In this document: positions 37,150 through 49,022 of the stretch, in pieces | How the letters are laid out: every line of letters begins with the position of its first letter | How positions within the stretch are numbered: the stretch's first letter is position 1 | Source: Petaurus breviceps papuanus | Lineage: Eukaryota; Chordata; Mammalia; Diprotodontia; Petauridae | Reading direction: 5' to 3' | Assembly (NCBI GenBank): GCA_028583685.1 | Contig: JAMXIF010001253.1 | Coordinates: 78,174,962 to 78,238,961 of the forward strand | DNA: 64,000 nt | The notes under the pieces: generated by a model | The model's database searches: none | The model's input: only the letters and a program-made list of their open reading frames with translations | What the model was told of the DNA's origin: nothing | Position numbers and translations under genes: made by a program

Positions 37150-37835
37150 CTTTTCAGGCCATCACCTCTCCCCTGGATTACTGTAATAATCTCCTAATTG
37201 ATCTTCCTATCTCATATATCTCAATACTCTAATCCATCATCCACTCAGCTATTAAGTTGATTTTTCTCAAGTGTATGTCTGACCATATCACCTCCCCTGT
37301 TCAGTAAAAACACCAGTGATTTCTTATCACCTTTTGGATCAATTATGAACTCCCCTGTCATTTAAAATCTTTTCATAATGTGGCCATTTCATTTCCAACT
37401 AATTTTTCTCCCCTCCATGCACATGACAATGCAACTATATTAGTCTACTTTCTGTTCCTCAAAAGTGACAATCTCCTATACCTGTACTTTTTCACCTGTA
37501 GTCTTCCATAGCTTAAATACTTTGCCCCACTTCACTTCATCTTTAAGTTTTCCTGTCTTTCATCAAGACTCAGCTTAAATACCACTTCTAGCACTAAGCC
37601 TTTCCTCTTGACCTCTCTTCCCCTAGCTGCTGCTTTCCCTTTTCAGATTGCCTTCATTGACTCTGGATATATCTTGGATGTATCTAGTTATTTGTATGTC
37701 TTCTACTCTATTATAATGTTTGGCATTTTGGAACAGGAATTGTTTTTTTTTTCCTTTCCTTGTATTCCCACTGCTTCCCATAGTGCCTGGATTGAAGTAA
37801 GCAATTAATAAATGCTTGTTAACTCACGGGTGTCA
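37150..37835 (+). mobile_element. L2 LINE, late ORF and 3' end
   Basis: It reads CTGGATTACTGTAATAATCT (decayed LDYCNSLL), ATCATCCACTCAGCTATTAA, GTCTGACCATATCACCTCCC, TCAGCTTAAATACCACTTCT, and ends with TAGTGCCTGGATTGAAGTAA and AATTAATAAATGCTTGTTAA. It is long for an L2 remnant but has no open frame. Confidence 0.85.
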
Positions 37836-38168
37836 TTTAAACCCTATGATATAAACTTAGGAGAGAGGATTCTGGAAAAAAGGCAGAGTAGGTAAGAAAA
37901 TTCCAAGCTACCAAGATTTCCCCCCACAAAAGAGATGAAATAGCACCTTAGTGCCAACAAAGTGCAGGTAAAAATAAATAAGAATAATAGCACAACAGGG
38001 GACTTCTTGGGACAAAATTCAAGAAGATCAAAAGAAAAACCCCAGGAGGTTTGGTCCCTGTGAAGAGTAAACACCTCCAGGCTAGAGTCTGCTTTAACAA
38101 CAAAGGGCAAGTCACTTAAACCATAAATCTCAAGCCCTGGAGTTAGTTGCTTTAAGAAGCTGCCTTAA

Positions 38169-38342
38169 GGGGCGGCCAGGTGGCTCAGCGAGTAAGAGCA
38201 CCGAGCACCGGCTCCAGTGTTGGGACGACCTGGAGATCGAATCTCGGGGGCTCGGACACTCAGCGCCACACCCAGAAATAACTGGCCGTGTAACCTTGAG
38301 CAAGTTACTTAACCCCGATTGCTTAAAAAAAAAAAAAAAAAA
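38169..38342 (+). mobile_element. WSINE1-like SINE, complete
   Basis: It begins GGGGCGGCCAGGTGGCTCAG (A box included), has a B-box-like GAGATCGAATC, the core ATAACTGGCCGTGTAACC and a long A-tail. Flanks AGAAGCTGCCTT (38155-38166) and AGAAGCTACCTT (38343-38354) differ by one base. Several CpG sites survive in it, which points to a young copy. Confidence 0.92.
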
Positions 38343-39314
38343 AGAAGCTACCTTGGCCCCAGCCACAGGAACTTTTACCCCTGGGATAGTAAGGGAAGTT
38401 GGGCATCCAAGCCCAGGAAAATCAATGGAAACTGCCAACAAATAACACCAGACCCGTGGTGGGGTTGAGAAAGAACCAGCTCAGGTCCACCCTGTGAGTG
38501 CAGAAGTAGTGAGGCAGAAAGCCCCTGGATGTGGGCACTTACAGAAAGATTGAAGTTTGGGTTTGGTTCCAGAATGAAGGGAGAACTGAAGGTCTGGGGC
38601 AAGAGGCACCATCCACCATGCCCCAGGGAAAGAGGTGATTACAAATTTAAACTATTACCACTAAAATACACAGGGAAAGGAGATAGAATCCACCCACAGG
38701 AAACTTATGGGAATAGAGAAGACAGGTTCATCTTCAGAGGAGGATATTGAAATAAAGAAATCCCTGAAGAGGAGCATCAAATAGTCACCTGCCCAAAAAG
38801 AATTCATAGATCTTTAAAAAGACTTTAAAAATCAAATGACAGAGATGGAGGCAAAACTAAAAATTAAAAAAAATAAGAATAATCCAAGAAAAACAAGAAG
38901 ATTATGAACCCAATTAGAAAAGGAGATCTAGGATCTTAAGGAAGAAAATGACACCTTGAAAATTAGAATTGGGCAAGGTGAAGCCAGCAAAATTATAAGA
39001 GAAAGAGAAATAATTAAACAAAATATGAAGTATGAATATAATTAAATAAAACATAAGATAAAAAATGGATTTGGAGAATAGATCTAGAAGAGAAAACAGA
39101 AAAGTAATTGGACTAGCTGAAAGTTATAATAAAAAAAGAATCTTGATAAAATAATTCAAGAAATAATTTTTAAAAATTGTCCTGAAGCATTAGAACAACT
39201 GAGATAAAGTAGAAATAGAAAAAAAAAATCCATTAATCACCACTTAAAAGATATCCTATTAAAAAAAAAAAAACTCATGTGAATATTGCATTCAGTACCA
39301 TTCTCCAAAATACT

Positions 39315-40139
39315 TGTTTACACAATTAGGGGATCCCAGTATAGGGTCTACTGTAACCCAAAATATCTTTAAGGGGTAGCAGAAAATAAAAATACCATAT
39401 ACCCCTATGTCACAGTAAGTCACAATCTCTTTAATCAATACACAGTATTCTAGTAAAGTCCTCTCTCATCTTGACTTGAGGTTGACTTCCAAACCCTTCT
39501 TCCTCTGTGGACTGACTGATCCTGACTCTTGCCTGGATTCCCATATAGGTAGCTCTCTACTCCTCCTTCATATCACAGCTCATGATAACTGCTCCACTTC
39601 AATCTCCTGCCTGACAGAAGACCCTAGGGGTTTCTATCAGCAACTCCCTTTTCTAATACAATGAATCTTACCAGGGCTACAACAGTTATACACATTACAA
39701 GCACCATCATCTCAATTCACTTTAAGATCTCTTAAAAGGAGTTTAAGCTAAACATTTTTCCAATGGGCAGATCTCAGCTCTTCAGCTAAATTCACTCATA
39801 AGGACCAATAGACAGGGTTTCTGTCTGAGGTAGCAATACATATTAACAGATAGGGCTTATGTCTGAGTAATTAACAGAGAGAAACAGAGAACCAACATCA
39901 TGAACATTCTTTCTGTTAGGTCTCCTCATAAGCAAGTTCCCCTAGTAAGCTCATGCTCACTTCTCTCTCTCTCATCTCTACTCCTTTCTCTACTCTTTCC
40001 TCTCCCTCCAAACAATGCAATATATACTGTTTCTAATCAAAGACTCTTGATTCAATCAAAGGCAAGATTCAATCAAAAGGGCTTGATTGACTAAAACTCA
40101 ATCAAGAAAAAAACTACTTTGCTTGCTGTTACAGGTACA
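39315..40139 (-). mobile_element. Probable solo ERV LTR (family B), about 825 bp
   Basis: On the minus strand it begins TGTACCTGTAACAGC and ends AATTGTGTAAACA, giving TG...CA ends. The 4-bp TACT flanks both sides (39311-39314 and 40140-40143), a size common for class I (gamma-like) ERVs. A TATA-like GTATATATTG (about 40019-40028) and an ATTAAA signal (about 39430-39435, minus strand) lie in LTR order. The family is unrelated to LTR family A. It is a fossil inserted into the HAL1-like element. The short duplication leaves some doubt about the exact ends. Confidence 0.55.
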
Positions 40140-40740
40140 TACTAAAGACTGCTTATAAGGAATTCAATAAGGACAGAACATTTACTTTTTACATATGCAA
40201 AATATAAAATGTATGTCTAAGATTCTTATTAGTAATTGGGTAGCTCATAAGAAAATTGGGGAAAACCTGAGTATGTTATAAATTTAAAGAGTAAAACTAT
40301 TTAAGAACAGCTAAAAGAGTAATTATTTTATACAAATGAGATGCAAGAGGAAGAATCAATACAGAGGCATTAGATGGTAGAGAAGGGCTGGTAGTTCTGG
40401 TCACCTACTTTTATCAGGAATAGTTTTAAAAGGGAAAAAATACATATATATTTAGAAGAGTATAAAAGTCATCTAAATTCAGAAGAAATAAAATGGTAGG
40501 GCCATAGGGAGGGGGAGAGGACAAGGGAGGGATCTTTAGAGGGGAAGGTGAGGGAATAGGTGAAAGGGGGTATAAAAGGATGTAGATTTATGGGAATGGG
40601 AGTATAGAATAAATAGGAAGGAGGTAGGTAAGTGAATAGGAAGGCAACATAGTGGGAAGAAGTAAAGTAGAGGAGGCAGGAAGGATAGGAAACAAGATAT
40701 TCACAAACATAAAAATGAAGATCAGAAGTAGAATTTGGGA

Positions 40741-40802
40741 AAGTATATATCAAGATATATGTATATATGTGTATGTGTATGTGTATGTATATATCTATAG
40801 CT
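40741..40802. repeat. TATG/TATC microsatellite
   Basis: Degenerate ATATATGTGTATGTGTATG units within the 3' part of the HAL1-like element. Confidence 0.8.
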
Positions 40803-41135
40803 ACAGAGAAACATAACCATACTTAAAGTTTTCTGGAGATGGTGGAGAACAAAGTGAAAAAAATTCACAGCAGGGAAGAGAACTGACAGGAAGCAAAGAA
40901 AGGATGGATGGTTCTCAACATAATGTGTAGTATGAATCATATAGACTTTCTTGAAATGAAATATATTGTTATATATTTTGAATCCTCTCCTGTTGTGCTG
41001 TGCACATGATATACTTTTTTTCTTTCTTACTTTGTATTTAAGTTCTAATATTTAAGTTTATGATATATTTTTGTTTATTCTCTGTATTTCTATTCTAGTG
41101 TTTGAGTCTAAAATAAAATTTATAAAAAAACTTAG

Positions 41136-41300
41136 AATTGGAATGGACTTTAGAGGCCACCTAATTCAATTTCCATCTACATATGAATCCATTCTGAAAG
41201 TTTACCATCATTGGGCCTCTATTGAAGACTTCCAATGTTGGGACATTTAAGGAGGTGTAAACTATGTGACCTGCTACCTTTTCAATTGCTACTAGGGGAA
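41136..41300 (-). mobile_element. CR1-like LINE 3' end, old
   Basis: AGAATTGGAATGGACTTTAG, AGGCCACCTAATTCAATTTC and GACTTCCAATGTTGGGACAT follow the reversed order of an amniote CR1 3' end. The HAL1-like element inserted just inside it. Confidence 0.55.
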
Positions 41301-41309
41301 CAATGCTGT

Positions 41310-43870
41310 AGATGTAGGTACCTGGTAAATATTTATTGAGTGTATATTAGTATTATCCTTCATATTTTGATAAGAAAATCTAGTTATGTAGCTAAGTATT
41401 TTAATTCAATCTCTGCTATTGACTTGTCTAAGAACATTTGGCATGTTATTACTTCTGAACTATGGCCACATAGTCTATTGCTTCTTGTTTTTCTTCTTCT
41501 TGTTCTTCTTAATTATCAGTGATTGGTTGTTGATCACAACCACTAGGACATTAATTAAAATTAAATTTTCATCTGAGTGTGACTACATCATCTAGCAAAA
41601 AAAAGAGTTCAGGATTTGGAGTTACTAGCCTAAGTGTTACTATCCATCAGTTTTCCAAACTTTGATAATTAGTTGAAACATTTTATGTCATGTTCCTTTT
41701 CAGGACTAGATGATTTCTAAGACTTTCCAATTCTAATGTCTTATGACTCTATTCTTTATTGTCAAGATAAAACTCTTGTTTTCTCTGCCTTATTTTTTTT
41801 TTCATTTGTAAAATATTTTCTATGAGAGTAAATGACTTCAACAAGAGCGGATTTAACCAGTAATGTGGAAAGGGATTTGCATATGAAAATGTGTTTAAGT
41901 CATTATTACTCCTATATATTCCCATAAAATCCGAATATTTTGTCAACATTTCCACTCCATTTCACTTTCATATAAGTATCGTAATAATAGTGGAATCAAA
42001 ATTTTATAATGCTTTATAACTGTCATGTTAGATCAAGTGGAGGCTTTCCTTTTCTTCTTATCCTCAGAGTCCCTTTAAATCAGTTGAAAAACTGTCCCAG
42101 AATTTTATAGGATGTGTTATTTTGTGATCTGAATCCCTTTTTCAGTATTTTAAAATCTGAAATTGGAGTAATTTAGCTACTGTGTTTCAGGTAATTGGTG
42201 GAGTGACTATATTAAGGGCTAGGAGATAAGTAGATTTTCCTTAATCCCCTTCCCTTTTTTATTTAAATAATTGATACCTAGGCTTTTTTCCCCCAACATT
42301 GGATTAATAGTCACTGTAAAGCCTAAAGAAATCAGGAGAAATGGAAATGATGATTCACTTGTTTTTCTGTGTTTGTTTCATCTTACATTGGTTACAACAT
42401 CAGTATGACGGGTATTTTAGCACAAATCCAGAGACATCCTTAGCAGTATACATTGGATATGATGAGCACATTTACTAGGTTAGCTACAAATTTTATTATT
42501 ATATATGGTTACTATTAAGTTTTTGGCTTTTTGACACCTTTCTGTTTAAATCTCTCCACTTATTTTAAGCATAGTACATTAGGATTTGTTTCTGTTTTCT
42601 TAATTATATTCTCACTATGCTCCTCCTCCCAACTTTTACACTATCATTGTGATTAAGATGTACTTCAGGATTGTTTTGTTTTTATGCATTTATTTGGAAG
42701 TAAGATTTTCAATTCATCTTCAATGCTACATTTGAAGTTATCTTTATGTTTACATAAGATTTTACTGTAATGATTGCTTTCTTTTCATAGATTTTGTTCT
42801 TTTTTTCTGCATAATTTCTGGCTACTTTTTATTGCTCTGCCTGGGTAAATGTGATGTGAATACTAAATATCTTAATTATCAAATTATAAAGTGACAATCT
42901 GGTTTTATCATCACCTATATGAAGAACAAAGGGGAAAAAAGATACATGAAGTATAATGAACTTTATAACAATTGATGATTTGTTCTGGAGTTTAAAGACA
43001 TTAATGAATACATAAATTTGCATTAGACACAGAAAGTCTGAGTTTTTTTTAAAAAAGTAAATGCTTGTTTTCAGTATAAAAGGGCAAGTCAGACCTGTCA
43101 TGGTTATGCATAATCCCATTAAAATTGTTCTCTCATATATAAATATTCACATAATGTTCCTTCATTACCCCCTTTCTTGTTGTCAGATAGGTGAATAGCT
43201 GCCATATTTTCTTTTAAAAAACAAACCCAAATAGAGGTGCTATTGATGCTATTTCTGTGTGGGAGGGGAAGCCAGTCAACCTAACAACCCAATTAATGGC
43301 AAAACTCACCCCCAACCAATTGTTAAGTGAAATCAGAGTTGTAGTAGAAGTTCTGAGAACTTGAAATCACTTGAGAAAAAAAAGAAAATACCTTAAAATG
43401 GCCTTTAAAGCTTCAATGTGTTTTTCAGTGAAGGTTAGATGACATTCACTGCATAATTAAATTGATGAGTTTTAATTTAATACATTGAATTTCAAGTTAA
43501 ATTATTCTTGGTACAACCTATCCACTCATAGTTCAGTGGAGTTTATGTTAATATCTCAGTCATCTAGTCATTTCAAACAACCAAACAAAAGGCTTTCAGA
43601 TCTGTTCTCACAGTATCCTCATCACAATTTATTCAGAAAACTAGCTCCCTTTTGTTTTTTTTAATATTTTGATAGAGATTTAATGTCATCATATTGTTGA
43701 GTACCTATTAGATAAATTTGTCAGAAAAAAGGAAACTTTTACCCCTGACATTATTTCCTTACTTGGATTTCTATCTTTTGATTGCCCAATGTTGCTTATG
43801 GAATTAAAGCTGTGTAAGAGCCAAAGTAAATACAATACCTTCTTTGTGAAAAAACAGCAAACAATTAGTC
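41310..43870. other. AT-rich unique-looking DNA
   Basis: No family recognised over about 2.5 kb. Open frames of 100 codons or fewer have no features. Confidence 0.45.
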
Positions 43871-43879
43871 AACCACAAT

Positions 43880-44130
43880 GTGTTAACTTATCTCAAATAT
43901 ACCTCTTACAGGAAACCTTTCTTCTTCTCCATCTCCCAGACCTTAATACTGCTTTGCCCAAGTTATAGTTCATATATGTGTGTATGTATACACTTATACA
44001 TACATATATTTATGTATATGTTTATGTGCATAGGTATGGATTAATTAATGTTTGCCTTTGTCTACTCAGTGTCTAAAACAGTACCTGGCCAATAGAAAGC
44101 ACTTGTAATAGACTGTCAAATCCTAGTTCC
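43880..44130 (+). mobile_element. L2 3' end with internal TATG microsatellite
   Basis: CTCTTACAGGAAACCTTTCT on the left, GTGTCTAAAACAGTACCTGG with CAATAGAAAGCACTTGTAAT on the right, and a TATG/TGTA run at 43974-44035 in between. Confidence 0.65.
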
Positions 44131-44398
44131 TTACGTTCCAGAATCCCCACAACTTCAAACATGTATAATTTAATAGGTATAAGAGTATACTGAAATTTAT
44201 GATAATTATTGCCTTGTATAGAAAAATGCATAATTGTGAAACTACATTAAGTATGAATCAGTAAGAATGGGGAGGCACAGCTTTTGGGGAAAAAAAGTCC
44301 TCCTGGACCTGTAGTTTAAAGGGAGTCGGTAGGGTTCTTTGTTGTAAGAGAGAATGACCATTATACTTTGTATTTATTTTATCCAGGACTTGGTAAAA

Positions 44399-44501
44399 GA
44401 GGTGTGTGTTTGTGTGTGTGTGCGCACGTGTGTGCGCCCAAGCGCGCGATCAGAGAGAAAGGGACAGAGAGACAGAGAGAAAGAGAGAGAGACAGAGAAT
44501 T
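44399..44501. repeat. GT/GC alternating tract followed by GA-rich tract
   Basis: GTGTGTGCGCACGTGTGTGC and AAGCGCGCG (44411-44448) are alternating purine-pyrimidine with several CpGs. They are followed at once by AGAGAGAAAGGGACAGAGAG repeats. The first part suits Z-DNA and the second is a homopurine run. Confidence 0.9.
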
Positions 44502-44619
44502 GAGTGCAAAGATTAACAGATAATTAAATATGGATGTGGATGGAGATGATAATGAAAGAAGAAAGGAATTCAATATAGAGCTAGTTAATTAAGAGCTTTC
44601 ATTTAAGTATTTTCTCTGG

Positions 44620-44950
44620 TGGTCTCCTGAATACCTGGAACACTATCCCTCCTCTGCTCTGACTACTTACCCCCATGCCCACTCAGGCTTCCTTTAAGTC
44701 CCAGATAAAATTCTAACTTCTACAGGAAGTCTTCCTCAACCTTTATTAATACCAGTGCATTCCCTCTGATACTTCTCTCCAATTTGTCCTGTATATAGCT
44801 CGATTTGTATATATCTGTTTCCCATTCTTTCTAATTAAATATTAGGTTCACTGAGGACAGGGGCTCTCTTTGCCTCTTTTTGTATACCCAGTGTTTAGCA
44901 CAGTACTTGATTTGTAGTAGGTGTGCAATTAATGTTTCTTGATTATAAGC
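44620..44950 (+). mobile_element. L2 LINE 3' end, well preserved
   Basis: CTTCCTTTAAGTCCCAGATA, TTCTACAGGAAGTCTTCCTC, TTTGTCCTGTATATAGCTC, GAGGACAGGGGCTCTCTTTG, TAGCACAGTACTTGATTTGT and a terminal TTAATGTTTCTTGATT. All in L2 consensus order. Confidence 0.88.
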
Positions 44951-45208
44951 CCTACCTTGTTTTTTATCTTTTTAACTCTTATGCCTTGAATAGAGTAAGT
45001 GCTTAAGTGTTTGTGCACTTTTGCTGTTGTGGTAGTTGAATTTCATTCAAATTGTAAATAGAAACATATGAGAAGGTTGTGAGAAGCAGTAACATTATTG
45101 CAAAGGGAAATATGAAAAATAATTTTGTTACAATCTTAAAACATTATTTTGAATGAAAAAAGACAAGAGGTCATAATAACTGGAATAAGAAGTCTTGGAA
45201 ATGTTGGT

Positions 45209-45464
45209 GGGGCAGCTAGGTGGAACAGTGGATAGAGTCCATGATTTGGAGTCAGGAAGACTCATCTTCCCTACTTCAAATCTGGCCTCAGACATTTTCT
45301 AGTTATGTTTCTCTGGTCAAGTCTCTTAACCCTGTTTGCCTCAAATTTCCTCATATGTAAAATGAGCTGGAAAATGGCAAACCACTCCAGTATCTCTGCG
45401 AAGAAAACCCCAAATGTGGTCATGAAAAGTTGGACGTGACTGAAAAATGACTGAATAACAACAA
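45209..45464 (+). mobile_element. MAR1 CORE-SINE with exact 11-bp target duplication
   Basis: It starts GGGGCAGCTAGGTGGAACAG, holds CCTCAGACATTTTCTAGT, AAATGAGCTGGAAAATGGCA, GTGACTGAAAAATGACTG, and ends ATAACAACAA. CTTGGAAATGT flanks it at 45194-45204 and 45465-45475. It is complete and well preserved. Confidence 0.93.
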
Positions 45465-46096
45465 CTTGGAAATGTCTATTTTTTTCCTTTATGATCATTT
45501 TAGATGGTTTTATAATTTGAAATTACATTATGTCATTTTGTTGTTTTCATGTAAGTCTCAGAATCATGAAACAGACCAACAGTTGCATGCCAAGGATACT
45601 AACTGAGCAGTGTCATTACAATTATATGCTGATGTTTCACGATTTTATTTTTATTCTCAATTGAAGCATCCCACCCTTTGACCAGGGCCTATAAGTTTGT
45701 ATCCTAAGTAGTACAAAAGAACAATGCTGTAGTGGAAATATTCATGCAGTTAACATACAGTGAGACTCATGTTTTGTGAAACTGTAGATATTACCTAAAA
45801 CAATACTGTAAATTGATATTTTCCTGAAAACTAAATTTTAATTGACAAATAGAGCAGTCATAAAAAGTTTTCATTGGAATGACCACATAATTTGGCCATA
45901 GATTTTTCTCACAATCAAGAAGAACTGACCTTTGATGTTAGCTGATTAGGAAAGAATCCTCTGAGTTACTTTTTTTTAACAATCATAACTCTCTGTTTTT
46001 ACACTGCCAAATTAGACATCAGGGAACATATAATTTCAGTCATAAGGCAAACTTTCCATTTTGGCATAAAATAAAGGCATAAAATAAGGTTAAGGG

Positions 46097-46218
46097 ATTA
46101 TCTATCTATCCATCCATCTATCCATCTATCTATCCATCAATCTATCTATCTATCTGTCTATCTATCTATCTATCTATCTATCTATCCATCCATCCATCTA
46201 GCTATCTATCTATCTATT
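46097..46218. repeat. CTAT/CCAT tetranucleotide microsatellite
   Basis: (TATC)n with interspersed CATC and one CTGT variant, about 120 bp. On the other strand it is a GATA-type repeat. Confidence 0.95.
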
Positions 46219-46754
46219 TTTATTTGTGAGTGAAGACTAGACACTATACTGAAGGCCTGTTTTTTTCATCTTGCTCTTCATAAACAGAGCCTTAAGATTG
46301 AATTAAAGAGGACTTTACCTAAGAAACATACAGATTCCCACACAATCTTAAAGAAGTATAAATTTGGACAGATTTATAATTATGGCAAAATTCTACATAG
46401 ACTTTCTAGTTGGGAATTAGTAATGAGCTTTAGGACTGGTCAGCTGGGAAGTACCTATGCACATTCTTTGGAAGATAAAAAGTTGATTGAATTTGAATGA
46501 CCAGAATAAACTAGGAAAAGACCTGATTTTAGAGATAACTGTGTTCATGCAGGACACAATGCACTATGAACTTCAATTTAGAAAATTTTCTCAGGTACAG
46601 TCCAGTTTTTTTATCTTCAATAGCTGTTCCTGGGTGGATCTATAGCATCTTGACAAGGAGCTACTTTTGTTTTTTGAAAATAAGTGGCATCTGACATCTA
46701 GGATAGTGTATAAAATTGCTGCTTGACACCTCAGAACCCAGTAAATTGGTAGAT

Positions 46755-47235
46755 GGTACAATAGGGTCATTACCAACAAACCATGGGAACATCACTAAAC
46801 TTCCCTGACCTCAGTTTTCTCATCTATATAATGAAGTAGTGATGACCTAGAAGGTTTCAACTGGTTCTAAATCTATGCTACTATAGAAAGGCAATTGGGA
46901 AGGATTTTAATACATTATTGAAATTCATTATTAAATGAGTCTATGAAAGGTGAATCTAACCCTATCATCAAAATGAGAAGAAAAAAGTTATAGTAGATGC
47001 AAATGCTTAACATCAGACTAAGGAAAACTAAGTTTAAATTTGACCAATTATTTATTAGTCACTTATGTGACAGAGGGCAAGTAATCTAACCTCTTTGAGC
47101 CTCCATTTCCTCAACTGCACAATGAAGAAAATTATTTTTGTAGTAGCAACCTCAAAGTATTTTATGAGGCTTAAATAAGATTATTTATATACTTTAAAGC
47201 ACTATATAAATATCATTCCTTATTAATTTTAAAAG
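46755..47235 (+). mobile_element. Two MIR-like SINE remnants
   Basis: 46755-46880 shows CTGACCTCAGTTTTCTCATC and the GGTTCTAAATCTATGCTACT tail. 47000-47235 shows TTATGTGACAGAGGGCAAGT, GAGCCTCCATTTCCTCAACT and a tail AAGCACTATATAAATATCAT. Confidence 0.65.
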
Positions 47236-47544
47236 AACAATCATCTTATAGTGATTTTTTAAAAGCTGTAAGTAGTATTGGGTCACCTTTTAAATATTTG
47301 TTTATTTTATTATTTACTGTTACTTTGAGGTCAACATTTTAAATATAAAAAAAATTCATCCACCTATCCCACAACATAGTTAATATAGGAGTCAATCAAT
47401 AATGTTCTACTCATACTTTTAGGTTCGTGGTTCATTCTTGTTGTTTTGAACAAAATTCAGTTTCTTTTATTTGAATAAGATTTTAGTCTTTATTCTTATT
47501 TTGAGATTGAGTGTCTATAATATATAGCATAGTATATAATATAT

Positions 47545-48690
47545 AGCAAGCTTTCCTCAGAACCAGGAAGATCTAGGATCAAGTCTTATCTCTAACATAT
47601 ATTGGTTGTGTAACCCTATCTTAATACAAGTTGAAGACTTTTCCTGAGGTTTAAAAGGTGTGTTAATGTTCTGTGGTACAGAGGAGAAGGGCCATTATAC
47701 TTTGGGTTTATTTTAACTGGGACATGGTTGAGGTGTTGCAATTTAGGAGAGAGAGAGAGAATTGAAGGCAAAGATAGAGTTTTTGCTTTGATAGAGTTTC
47801 TTCTTGGGGATTCCCTATAATAATGAAAGCATGATTATAGTTCCTATCTTCTATCTTTTGTACTTAAAATTTTTAGTGGCATAGTCTGCATTTAATGTGG
47901 CATTTAAAAATATGTAGAAATAATATAGGGAAGTAACAAATGTTGCAAATCATGGTAATCTTTATAAATGTTATGTCTTTAATACTATAAGTTACAGATA
48001 AGTTGTTGATATGCATTGATTGAAGTTTTGGAAGTGTAGTTTCCACACTGAGAGCTCATGATTGCCTAGTCTTCCCCTCAAAAAAGGAAGTAATCACCAA
48101 AAATTATAGTATATTTTTTTTTCTTGAACCTGGATCTCTCTATCAGACTGAAAATGAGGCAGTCATTGATCCCACGTTCAATACTGATTTTTGTCTGCTG
48201 CATTTTTTCTGATCTTGACAGGTTTATACTTCATATGGCAGCCTGATGGCCATGTTGTTGTCATGGTATAGACACCTGGTTGATTTTAGTCCTACTGAAG
48301 CTCTAAACTCCTTAGTTCAGAGTATCCATCCACCTTAACTTACTCTAGTAACAGGGATTACTGAAATGTACACCTGGCTAGTAATGCAATTATGTGTAGT
48401 TTTTGTTTTGTTTTTTTTTCTTTGAAAGCCATTGACTGCTTTTCTCTTTAATTAACAAGCTCCTTTAGTTTTCTTCCTGTTTTAGAGAAAGATCTAGAGA
48501 TTGCAAACCAATTAATGAATACAATTATATGAAGCCTTGGAGAAAGACACTCACCTGCAACTAATCTCTTATGGAAAGCAAGTTGAATAGAAAAGCTTGT
48601 ATCATTCATTTTATTTTATCACACCTTCATGAATTAAGAATATATTAATGTTTATTCAAAAATACTTTTTGCATATTTATATGTTTATAT
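47545..48690. other. Short MIR piece, then unique-looking DNA
   Basis: 47545-47660 has CAGAACCAGGAAGATCTAGG with GGTTGTGTAACCCTATC (MIR-like). The rest shows nothing I recognise. Confidence 0.4.
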
Positions 48691-48775
48691 GTATTTATGT
48701 ATTATATGTAATTTTGTATATACATACCATACATATAATGCACATACATGTATATGTATGTATATGTATGTGTGT
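48690..48775. repeat. TATG microsatellite
   Basis: Degenerate ATGTATATGTATGTATATG units, just upstream of a MAR1 SINE. Confidence 0.85.
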
Positions 48776-48792
48776 ATGATAAACCTATGACA

Positions 48793-49022
48793 GGAGCCAC
48801 TAGGTGGTACAGAGGACATAATATCAGGCCTAGAGTCAGGAGGATTCATCTTGCCTTCAAATCTGGTGACCCTGGTTACCTAACCCTGTTTGCCTCAATT
48901 TCCTCAACTATAAAATGAGCTAGAGAAGGAAATGGCAAACCAGTCCAATATCACTGTCAAGAAAACCCCAAATGCAATCATGAAGTTTTGGACATGACTG
49001 AAAATGACTGAATAACAACAGA
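48793..49022 (+). mobile_element. MAR1 CORE-SINE, core shortened
   Basis: It starts ACAGGAGCCACTAGGTGGTA, has GAGTCAGGAGGATTCATCTT, GTTTGCCTCAATTTCCTC, GGCAAACCAGTCCAATATC and ends TGACTGAATAACAACAG. Part of the central core (the usual GTGTGACCCTGGGCAAG section) is missing. Confidence 0.85.

Larger units (their letters stand above)
37861..41127 (+). mobile_element. HAL1-like element: L1 leader and ORF1 with 3' end, no ORF2
   Basis: The duplication AAACTTAG occurs at 37853-37860 and again at 41128-41135, which marks both ends. Inside are an L1-type leader (GATTCTGGAAAAAAGGCAGA), ORF1 coiled-coil sequence (about 38800-39100, for example GACACCTTGAAAATTAGAAT), an ORF1 middle block (AGAAAAGTAATTGGACTAGC), a purine-rich stretch (40490-40730) and a T-rich 3' UTR ending AAAATAAAATTTATAAAAAA. 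No reverse-transcriptase sequence is visible. Half-L1 (HAL1) elements of this layout are known in marsupials. A SINE and a solo LTR lie inside. ORF1 is interrupted, so it is dead. An internally deleted L1 is the alternative. Confidence 0.7.

Noticed and set aside
38169-38260. tRNA-like gene with A and B boxes
   Set aside because: The boxes belong to the tRNA-derived head of a SINE. The body continues into a CORE region and A-tail, and there is no cloverleaf acceptor stem closing as in a tRNA.
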